In this document: positions 48,367 to 55,433 of the stretch, piece by piece
Layout: each line of letters opens with the position of its first letter
Numbering within the stretch: the first letter of the stretch is position 1
Source: DATFLL01 sp035267785
GTDB lineage: Bacteria > Pseudomonadota > Gammaproteobacteria > DATFLL01
Reading direction: 5' to 3'
DNA: 55,433 nt
Assembly: GCA_035267785.1 (NCBI GenBank)
Contig: DATFLL010000013.1
Location: 1 to 55,433, forward strand
Notes under the pieces: model-generated
Told to the model about the DNA's origin: nothing
Seen by the model: only the letters and a program-made list of their open reading frames with translations
The model's database searches: none
Program-made: the position numbers and the translations under genes

Positions 48367-49039
48367 CGGAGGGGCCCTCGCTGGCGTTGGTGTGTTCGCC
48401 GCCCGTCTTGTCGGACGTGGGTTTGGCGCCGAACAGCTCTTCGCGGTGTTGCTTGAAGTATAACAGGGTATTGTGCACGGCCTTGACCACCGCCCGCGGG
48501 CTGATGGTCGCGCCAGTGAATTGATCGAACTGGCCGCCGTCGCGTTTGACGGCCCAGCCTTTCTTGCCGGGATTGTCCAGGGATTTGCCCGTGAAGCTGT
48601 AGATCCAGTCCGACTTTTCGGACTCGATGGCATCGCCGAGCCCCGGTGTTTCCTGGTCGCTGATGACTCGCACACCGGCGATGGTACCGTCGTAACGTAC
48701 CGCCACCAGCAGTTTGATGGGGCCGCCGTAGCCGTTGGGCGCGATGGCGGTGAACACGGCCGCCACCGGCTTGCCGTGCTTGCGCGCCCGGTACACGGTC
48801 ATGGGCTTCGGGCTGCCGAGGTATTGCGGCGAGGTGACCTGCACAGTGTCCTGCGCCATGTCGTTGTCCTGTTCGCTGGCCGGGATCAGCGTGTGCAGGG
48901 TGCGCAGCAGGATCGCCCGTTCGTTGGCGGCAATGCGGTCTTTCGTCGCGCTGTAGGTGTAGGCCACGAGCGCGGTGCCTACGATCGCGAACAGACCGAG
49001 CAGTACCGCGCTGACGGACATGTTTTTCATCAAGGCCAT
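48359..49039 (-). CDS. rnfG: Rnf complex subunit RnfG (covalent FMN)
   Basis: A 226-residue subunit with one N-terminal transmembrane helix (SVSAVLLGLFAIVGTALVAYTY) and a periplasmic FMN-binding domain. The flavinylation motif is FDQFTGATISPRAVV, with FMN on the second Thr. GYGGPIKLLVAVRYDG, DQETPGLGDAI are family marks. The C-terminus is a short polar tail. It is four bases from rnfD. Confidence 0.96.
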   Translation of the reverse strand: MALMKNMSVSAVLLGLFAIVGTALVAYTYSATKDRIAANERAILLRTLHTLIPASEQDNDMAQDTVQVTSPQYLGSPKPMTVYRARKHGKPVAAVFTAIAPNGYGGPIKLLVAVRYDGTIAGVRVISDQETPGLGDAIESEKSDWIYSFTGKSLDNPGKKGWAVKRDGGQFDQFTGATISPRAVVKAVHNTLLYFKQHREELFGAKPTSDKTGGEHTNASEGPSDE

Positions 49040-49043
49040 GAGC

Positions 49044-50084
49044 TCAGTCCTTGCCGTGGCCGAACACCCGCGGCTGGGTGTAATAATCGATGGTGGGGGC
49101 GGCCATGTTCATCAGCAGTACGGCGAAGGCGACGCCGTCGGGGTAGCCGCCCCAGGTGCGTATCACGAAGGTCAGCGCGCCGATGCCCGCGCCGTAGTAG
49201 AGGCGACCCCGCGGAGTGGTTGCCGCGCTGACGGGATCGGTGGCGATGAAAAAGGCGCCCAGCATGGCGGCCCCGCTGAACAGTTCGAACAGCGGTGAGC
49301 CATGGGCGTCGGGGTCGCCGAGGTAGAAGACCAGGGCGAGAACGAAAAGACTGCCGAGCATACCGGCGGGGATGTGCCAGGTGATGACGCGGCGCTGGAT
49401 GAGCCACAGCCCGCCGAGCAGGTACAGGCCATTGACCCATTCCCAGCCCTTTCCGGCCAGGCTGCCGAACACGGGCGAGCCGGCGACGATTTCACTGACG
49501 GTCTTGTCCATGCCGAGCTGCGTCTTCATGGCGTCCAGGGGCGTGGCCATGGTGACCGCATCGAAGTTCAGTCCCTTGGGCAGGTGCCCCAGGATGGAAT
49601 AACGCAGGGTATCGACAAAGCCCAGCGTCGTTACGTCGGGCACGTGCGGTGGCAGCCAGGCGGTCATCTCCCGCGGGAAGGAGATCAGGACCACGGCGTA
49701 GCCAACCATCGCGGGATTGAACGGGTTGTAGCCCAGCCCGCCGTATAGATGCTTGGCGACCACGATGGCGAACAGGGCCGCGACGGTGACCAGCCACCAC
49801 GGCGCGAGCGGGGGCAGCGAAGCGCCGAGCAGCATCGCCGTGACCAGCGCGCTGGCGTCGGTGAGGAAGGGGCGCAGCGGCCGGCGGCGCAGGGCCAGCA
49901 TGATCGCCTCGGCCCCGAGCGAGACCACGGCCGCAATAACGATGTTGATCGCCACGCCCCAGCCGAAGAAATAGACGTAGGCGATGAGCCCCGGAATCAA
50001 CGCATAGATTACCCGCAGCATGACCTGCGTAACCCCGCCCGCGGGATGGACGTGCGGCGAGCTCGGCGTGTCCAGAAACTTCAT
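49044..50084 (-). CDS. rnfD: Rnf complex subunit RnfD (covalent FMN)
   Basis: A 346-residue membrane subunit with about nine helices. The covalent FMN motif is in FDAVTMATPLDAMKT. The opening SSPHVHPAGGVTQVMLRVIYALIPG and LGYNPFNPAMVGYAVVLISFP are typical. The gene overlaps the rnfC stop by four bases. Confidence 0.96.
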   Translation of the reverse strand: MKFLDTPSSPHVHPAGGVTQVMLRVIYALIPGLIAYVYFFGWGVAINIVIAAVVSLGAEAIMLALRRRPLRPFLTDASALVTAMLLGASLPPLAPWWLVTVAALFAIVVAKHLYGGLGYNPFNPAMVGYAVVLISFPREMTAWLPPHVPDVTTLGFVDTLRYSILGHLPKGLNFDAVTMATPLDAMKTQLGMDKTVSEIVAGSPVFGSLAGKGWEWVNGLYLLGGLWLIQRRVITWHIPAGMLGSLFVLALVFYLGDPDAHGSPLFELFSGAAMLGAFFIATDPVSAATTPRGRLYYGAGIGALTFVIRTWGGYPDGVAFAVLLMNMAAPTIDYYTQPRVFGHGKD

Positions 50085-51781
50085 TCCGATTCCTTGTTGT
50101 TGGCCTCGCCGGCGCTGTCTTCAGCGCTCGCTTCGGCGGGCGCCTTGGTCGCCTTGCGCCGTGCGTCGGCCTCGGCTATCTGGCGGCGCTGCTCGTCGCT
50201 GAGGTTTTCGGTATTCTTGGGCGTGACGCCGGCGTCGGCACGTTTGGCCTTGGCGCGCTCCATAGCCTCCTTGATCGCGGCCTTCTTCGACTCGTCGGCG
50301 GCCTGGTCGGCCCCCTTTCCCTTGTTTTTGTCCTTGGCCAGCGCCTCGCGCTTTTGGCGGTGACGGGCCTCGCGCTCGGCCTTTTCGCGCTCCAGGCGCG
50401 CCAGACGAAATTCGTGGCGCCGACGTGCAATGTCGGCCCGTTCCTTTTCGCGTTCCTTGGCCCAGATCTCGGTCTTGGCGAAGCGGTAGTACTGGACCAG
50501 CGGCAGGTGACTGGGGCAGACGTAGGCGCAGCAGCCGCACTCGATACAGTCGAACAGGTTGTAGTCCTGGACCTTGTCGAAGTCCTTGGCGCGGGCATGC
50601 CAGTAGAGCTGCTGGGGCAGCAGGCTGACCGGGCAGACGCGGGTGCACTCGCCGCAGCGGATGCACGGCAGGGCCGGTTGGTCGGGTACCACGTCTTCGT
50701 GCGTTGCCGCCAGGATGCAGTTGGTCGTCTTGACCACGGGCGTCTCGTCGGTGTGCAGGGCAAAGCCCATCATCGGACCGCCCATGATCAATCGGTCGAG
50801 GTCGCCGCGCGTCTCGCCGCACTCGGCGAGCAGGTCGGCGATGGGCGTGCCAATGAGTACCTCGAGGTTGCGCGGATGGCTGATGCCGCGGCCGGTGACG
50901 GTTACGATGCGCGAGACGAGGGGCTCGCCGACGGCAATGGCTCGATAGACGGCCGCAGCCGTGCCGACGTTGTGGCAGACGATGCCGACGTGCAGCGGCA
51001 GGCCGTGGCTGGGGACCTCTTCACCGGTGAGAACCTTGATCAGCTGTTTTTCACCGCCGGCCGGATAGCGGGTCGGCACCGCCACCACCTCGACGCCCTC
51101 GGCATCGTATTCGGCCAGGGTGTCGCGCAGGGCCTCGATGGCGTGCGGCTTGTTGTCCTCGATGCCGATCAGGCAGGTTTCGGCCCGCAGGGCGTGGCGC
51201 ATGATGAGCAGACCCTCGACGATCTCCCGGGGGCGCTCCTGCATGAGCACCGCGTCGCAGGTGATATACGGCTCGCATTCGGCACCGTTGAGGATCAGTG
51301 TCCTGACGCGGGCCGTGCCGGGGTTGAGCTTGATGAAGGCGGGAAAACCCGCGCCCCCGAGCCCGACGACGCCGGCCTCGCGGATCCGGTTGCGCAGCTC
51401 GCTGGGATCGAGCGCGGTGTAGTCGGTGATGCGACTGTCGCGGTGACGCCATTTTTCGCGCCCGTCCGTCTCGATGACGATGCAGGGTGCGGACAGGCCC
51501 GAGGGATGGGCTACAGGACGCTCCTCGATGGCGACCACGGTACCCGAGCTCGTCGCGTGGACCGGCGCGCTGACGTAGCCGTGGGCGCGGGCGATGACCT
51601 CGCCCTTGAGGACATGGTCGCCGACCCCGACCACGGGTTCGGCCGGTTCGCCGATGTGTTGTTGCAAGGGGAGGATCAGATGCGAGGGCAGGCGCGTGGG
51701 CAGGACCCCTTCGCGCATCGACTCGTCCTTGTGCCCGGCCAGGCGCAGCCCGCCGTGGAAGTGCCACAGCTTGCGGCTCAT
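50081..51781 (-). CDS. rnfC: Rnf complex subunit RnfC (NADH and Fe-S)
   Basis: A 566-residue peripheral subunit. It has the NADH/FMN region GVVGLGGAGFPAFIKLNPG and NGAECEPYITCD, a SLBB region, and two 4Fe-4S motifs, CIRCGECTRVCP and CIECGCCAYVCP. The last 120 residues are a charged Lys/Ala/Glu-rich coiled tail, common in gammaproteobacterial RnfC. The ATG at 51781 overlaps the rnfB stop by four bases (ATGA). Confidence 0.96.
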   Translation of the reverse strand: MSRKLWHFHGGLRLAGHKDESMREGVLPTRLPSHLILPLQQHIGEPAEPVVGVGDHVLKGEVIARAHGYVSAPVHATSSGTVVAIEERPVAHPSGLSAPCIVIETDGREKWRHRDSRITDYTALDPSELRNRIREAGVVGLGGAGFPAFIKLNPGTARVRTLILNGAECEPYITCDAVLMQERPREIVEGLLIMRHALRAETCLIGIEDNKPHAIEALRDTLAEYDAEGVEVVAVPTRYPAGGEKQLIKVLTGEEVPSHGLPLHVGIVCHNVGTAAAVYRAIAVGEPLVSRIVTVTGRGISHPRNLEVLIGTPIADLLAECGETRGDLDRLIMGGPMMGFALHTDETPVVKTTNCILAATHEDVVPDQPALPCIRCGECTRVCPVSLLPQQLYWHARAKDFDKVQDYNLFDCIECGCCAYVCPSHLPLVQYYRFAKTEIWAKEREKERADIARRRHEFRLARLEREKAEREARHRQKREALAKDKNKGKGADQAADESKKAAIKEAMERAKAKRADAGVTPKNTENLSDEQRRQIAEADARRKATKAPAEASAEDSAGEANNKESE

Positions 51782-52377
51782 GCGCCCGATCCCGCGGCGT
51801 TGCCGGTCAGCAGGTCGGCCAGGGAGCTTGGCCGGTTCTCCGGCAGGCTCTCCGGGTAGGGCCACTTCCAGGTGGCGATGTCCGTCTTGACCGGGACCAT
51901 CGCGATGCAGTCCACCGGACAGGGCGGCACGCACAGCTCGCAGCCCGTGCATTCGACCTCGATAACGGTGTGCATGTGCTTGGCGGCGCCGAGGATGGCA
52001 TCGACCGGGCAGGCCTGGATGCAAAGCGTGCAGCCGATGCACAGCTGCTCGTCGATGACGGCGACCATCTTTGGCTTGACCTCGCCGTGCTCTGGGTTGA
52101 TCGGCTTGGGGTCGCGCCCGAGCAGGTCGGCCAGCGCCTGGACTCCGGCCTCGCCGCCCGGCGGACATTGGTTGATGTCCGCCTCGCCGCTGGCGATGGC
52201 CTCGGCGTAGGGCCGGCAGCCGGGATAGCCGCATTGGCCGCACTGGGTCTGGGGCAGGATGGCGTCGATCTGGTCGACCACGGGGTCCGCCTCGACCTTG
52301 AAGCGCACGGCGGCAAAGCCGAGCAGCAGTCCGAAGACCACCGCCAGCACGGCCAATGCCAGAATCGCGCTCAGCAT
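51778..52377 (-). CDS. rnfB: Rnf complex subunit RnfB (Fe-S ferredoxin-like)
   Basis: A 199-residue subunit. One N-terminal membrane helix is followed by the cluster motif CGQCGYPGCRPYAEAI and then two ferredoxin motifs, CIGCTLCIQACPVDAI and CTGCELCVPPCPVDCI. RnfB accepts or delivers electrons at the ferredoxin side of the complex. It is four bases from rnfA and overlaps rnfC. Confidence 0.97.
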   Translation of the reverse strand: MLSAILALAVLAVVFGLLLGFAAVRFKVEADPVVDQIDAILPQTQCGQCGYPGCRPYAEAIASGEADINQCPPGGEAGVQALADLLGRDPKPINPEHGEVKPKMVAVIDEQLCIGCTLCIQACPVDAILGAAKHMHTVIEVECTGCELCVPPCPVDCIAMVPVKTDIATWKWPYPESLPENRPSSLADLLTGNAAGSGA

Positions 52378-52381
52378 CGTC

Positions 52382-52963
52382 TCAACCCTTGACCAGACCC
52401 GAGAAGCCCATGAAGGCCACGGACATCAGGCCGGCGGTGATGAGGGCGATGGACGGTCCGCGAAAGGGCACCGGGACGTCGGCCACCGCGATGCGCTCGC
52501 GCATGGCGGCGAACAGGATCAGGACTAGGGAAAAGCCCACGGCCGCGCCGAAGCCGTACAGGGCCGACTCGATGAAGCCGTGCTGGGTCTGGACGTTGAG
52601 CAGGGCCACGCCGAGCACGGCGCAGTTGGTGGTGATCAGCGGCAGGAATATGCCCAACACCTGATAGAGCAGGGGGCTGGTCTTGTGCACGACCATTTCG
52701 GTGAACTGCACCACCACGGCGATCACCAGGATGAAGGTGATGGTGCGCAGATACTCCAGTCCCAGCGGCGCCAGCAGGTACTCGTTCGCGAGATAGCTGC
52801 AGACCGATGACAAGGTGAGCACGAAGGTGGTCGCCAACGCCATCCCGGTGGCCGTCTCGAGCTTGCGCGAGACGCCCATGAACGGGCACAGGCCGAGGAA
52901 TTTGACCAGGACGAAGTTGTTGACCAGGACGGTGCTGACCAGGATGAGGGCGTATTCGGTCAT
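52382..52963 (-). CDS. rnfA: Rnf complex subunit RnfA
   Basis: A 193-residue six-helix membrane subunit, first gene of the rnfABCDGE operon. The opening YALILVSTVLVNNFVLVKFLGLCPFMGVSRK and the motif FLPLITTNCAVLGVALLN with the Cys ligand are characteristic. The complex couples ferredoxin and NAD redox to sodium or proton pumping, or in SoxR-containing species keeps SoxR reduced. The 227-base gap to metG holds its promoter; a weak TTGGAA/TATTAG pair lies near 53105 on the minus strand. Confidence 0.96.
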   Translation of the reverse strand: MTEYALILVSTVLVNNFVLVKFLGLCPFMGVSRKLETATGMALATTFVLTLSSVCSYLANEYLLAPLGLEYLRTITFILVIAVVVQFTEMVVHKTSPLLYQVLGIFLPLITTNCAVLGVALLNVQTQHGFIESALYGFGAAVGFSLVLILFAAMRERIAVADVPVPFRGPSIALITAGLMSVAFMGFSGLVKG

Positions 52964-53190
52964 GGTTTCAGATATCGCTCCGGGGTCTCGGTGCCGGTCG
53001 CTCAGGGCGCCGGTGGGGTCGACGCGGCGCCCGCGCGGGACGCGATCGGCGCCTTAGCGCTTGATCGCGCAAGGAAAAACGTATCGTTAAACGCTAATAC
53101 TAGGCCCTCTGCCGGTTCCAAACAACCGGTGGGCACCAGGGTTATCCCCGGGGCGGCCCCTGCGTGCCGCCTGTCGCGGCCGGCGGCGGG

Positions 53191-55234
53191 CTATTTGACC
53201 CGCTGGCCCGGTTCGGCCCCGGCGTCGGGCTGCAGGATCCACAGGTCCTTGCCGCCCGGGCCGGCCGCCAGGACCATCCCTTCGGAGACGCCGAAACGCA
53301 TCTTGCGCGGCGCCAGATTGGCGACCATCACCGTCAGGCGCCCCTCGAGGTCCGCCGGGTCGTAGGCCGACTTGATGCCCGCGAAGACGTTGCGGGTCTC
53401 CCCGCCCAGGTCCAGCGTCAGGCGCAGCAGCTTGTCGGCGCCTTCCACCGGCTCGGCCTTGGCGATGCGCGCGATGCGCAGGTCCACCTTGGCGAAGTCC
53501 TCGTAGCCGATTTCCGCGGCGATCGGGTCCTCGGCCAGCGGGCCGGTCGGCGGGTTGGCTGCGCTGTCATTGGCCATCGCGTTCAGGTTCTCCTTGGAGG
53601 CCTCCAGCAGCGCGTCGAGCGAATCGGGCTCGATGCGGGTCATCAGCGGCTTGAAGGCGTTGATAGTGTGCCCGGTGAGGGGCGTGGTGAAATTGTCCCA
53701 GGTCAAGGGCCCGGCGTTCAGGAAGGCCTCGGCGCGCTCGGCCGTGGCCGGCAGGACCGGCTTGAGGTAGGCCATCAGGACCCGGAACAGGTTCAGGCCG
53801 ACGCTGCACACGGCCTGGACCTCGGCCTCGCGGCCGGGCTCCTTGATCGCCTGCCAGGGCTTTCGCTCGTCGATGTACTGGTTGGCCCGATCGGCCAGGG
53901 CCATGATGTCGCGCACGGCCCGGCCGAATTCGCGGCCCTCGTAGTGCTCGGCGATGGCCGCTCCGGCCTCGACGAAATCGTTGAACAGCTCGGGCTCGGC
54001 GCAGGTGTCGCTGAGCTGGCCGCCGAAGCGCTTGTTGATGAAGCCCGCGCAGCGGCTGGCGATGTTGACCACCTTGCCCACCAGGTCGGCGTTGACCCGG
54101 TGGCGGAAGTCCTCGAGGTTCAGATCCAGGTCGTCGATACGCCCGGAGAGCTTGGCCGCGAAGTAGTAGCGCAGGTACTCCGGGTTGAGGTGCTCCAGGT
54201 AGGTACGCGCGGTGATGAAGGTGCCGCGCGACTTGGACATCTTCTGGCCGTTGACGGTCAGAAAGCCGTGGGAGTAGATGGCGCTCGGTGTGCGAAAGCC
54301 CGCGCCGGCGAGCATGGCCGGCCAGAACAGGGCGTGGAAGTAGATGATGTCCTTGCCGATGAAGTGGTAGAGCTCGGCGTCGCTGTCTTTGCCCCAGAAG
54401 GTGTCGAAGTCCAGGCCGGGGCGCTGCTCGCACAGGTGCTTGAAGCTCGCCATGTAGCCGATGGGGGCGTCGAGCCAGACGTAGAAGTACTTGCCCGGGG
54501 CGTCCGGTATCTCGAAGCCGAAGTAGGGAGCATCGCGCGAGATGTCCCATTCCTGCAGGCCCGCCTCGAACCACTCGTCCAGCTTGTTGGCCACTTGCTC
54601 CTGCAGGTGGCCGCCCTGAGTCCAATTCTTGAGCATGTCGGTGAAATCGCCGAGCTTGAAGAAATAGTGCTCGGACTCGCGCTCCACGGGCGTGGCCCCG
54701 GAGATGGCCGAGACCGGATTCTTGAGTTCGGTCGGGGTGTAGGTCGCCCCGCAGACCTCGCAGGAGTCGCCGTACTGGTCTTGGGCCCCGCAGCGCGGGC
54801 ACTCGCCCTTGATGAAGCGGTCGGGCAGGAACATTTCCCGCTCGGGGTCGTACGCCTGCTTGATCACCCGGCGGGTGATGTGGCCGGCGTCGCGCAGGCG
54901 CGTGTATATCAGCTCCGCCAGCTCGCGGTTCTCGGGCGAGTGTGTGCTGTGGTAGCTGTCGAAGCCGACGCTGAATTCGGCGAAATCGGCCCGATGCTCT
55001 TTCCAGACCCGCTCGATGAGCGCCTCGGGTGTGATGTTCTCGCTCTGGGCGCGCAGCATGATGGGCGTGCCGTGGGCATCGTCGGCGCAGACGTAGAGGC
55101 ACTGGTGGCCGCAGCTTCTGGAATCGCACCCAGATATCGGTCTGGATGTACTCGACGAGATGACCCAGGTGGATAGAGCCGTTGGCGTAGGGCAGGGCGC
55201 TGGTGACCAGGATGCGGCGTGGCTTGTCGGACAT
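53191..55234 (-). CDS. metG: Methionyl-tRNA synthetase MetG, frameshifted near codon 41
   Basis: The ATG at 55234 opens MSDKPRRILVTSALPYANGSIHLGHLVEY with the HIGH-type signature and reads to FQKL. The expected RGHQCLYVCADDAHGTPIML then continues in another frame, which runs on from about 55110 to the stop at 53191. Two bases appear to be missing (or one added) around 55108-55114. Everything downstream is intact: zinc ligands CPRCGAQDQYGDSCEVCG, the KMSKS loop NGQKMSKSRGTF, the anticodon domain, and the C-terminal tRNA-binding OB domain (AKVDLRIARI). The gene is normally essential, so a sequence error is the likeliest explanation. Confidence 0.93.
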
Positions 55235-55433
55235 AACGTGGTTTGGTGGTCCCTGTGGTGTTCTCGTGCCGGACGGGCCGGCCGCGACGGGCCGCCTAAA
55301 GTAGCAGGTCTGGCCGGGCCCGGCCAGGGCGCGGTCCGGCGCTAAGCCCCTGTGTCGGCGGTGGTTATTCTACGACAGATGCGACCGCGCTGGCGAATTC
55401 GTGTACCATAGGCGGTCACATCGCGGCGCCGGC
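55235..55433. other. Upstream region of metG at the window end
   Basis: This 199-base stretch lies before metG on its strand. I see no gene or clear promoter pair. A divergent plus-strand gene may begin just past the window edge, since a CGTGTACCATA run near 55400 could be a plus-strand promoter fragment. Confidence 0.3.

Noticed and set aside
55100..55120. Programmed ribosomal frameshift in metG
   Set aside because: There is no slippery heptamer or downstream structure, and the family is not known to frameshift; sequence error fits better.

Overview
The window is a compact, GC-rich (roughly 65%) piece of chromosome from a Gram-negative bacterium, most likely a gammaproteobacterium. The evidence is classical ArgA plus ArgE arginine synthesis, an rnfABCDGE operon near nth, Dam methylase, RNase T, PtsP, Slp-type lipoproteins and a PhoBR/porin/PhoU block. 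The genus cannot be named from this sequence; a free-living Chromatiales or Ectothiorhodospiraceae-like lineage is only a guess. No rRNA, tRNA, CRISPR array, insertion sequence or prophage was recognised.

Layout. 1-8.6 kb: 3' part of ptsP, a membrane hydrolase, then a minus-strand run of an SH3/coiled-coil protein, argE, two Slp lipoproteins, argA and dam. 8.6-13.2 kb: a phosphate-starvation block, phoB, phoR, a porin and phoU, with Pho-box-like direct repeats in front of phoB and of the porin. 13.5-18.4 kb: minus-strand argD-argF-modABC, with a promoter followed at once by a terminator hairpin before argD. 18.6-20.2 kb: sodB, a PuuD-like membrane protein and a 31-residue membrane peptide. 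20.4-25 kb: an orphan hydantoinase-B-type gene coupled to an N-acetylglutaminylglutamine-amidotransferase-type gene, then grxD and a cytochrome b561 whose Shine-Dalgarno sequence lies in a perfect hairpin. 25-30 kb: rnt, a TraB/GumN protein, pyrC, a YhaJ-like LysR regulator divergent from a DoxX gene, and an unknown gene. 30.2-33.3 kb: a 156-bp tandem repeat, then a RimK-like ATP-grasp ligase paired with a GNAT/C39-peptidase fusion. 33.4-38 kb: nhaA, an RMD1 protein, a DUF5362-like protein, fumC and an NTF2-like protein. 38.2-43.5 kb: a pyruvate dehydrogenase operon in which E2 and E3 are fused into one 1035-residue protein. 43.6-47.5 kb: argG, ppnP, gloA, a DUF1841 gene broken by an amber codon, nth and an unknown gene. 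47.6-55.2 kb: rnfEGDCBA and metG, which carries a frameshift.

How it fits together. Five arginine genes (argA, argE, argF, argD, argG) lie in one 45-kb stretch but in four separate places. The Pho signals suggest that phoBR and the porin form a local regulon. Intergenic islands hold heptanucleotide tandem repeats of several kinds, resembling the STRR repeats of cyanobacteria. The best candidates for under-described biology are the RimK plus GNAT/C39 pair, the HyuB-AsnO couple without its usual partners, the fused E2-E3 enzyme and the heptamer/156-bp repeat islands. All calls come from reading the sequence; no database search was run.
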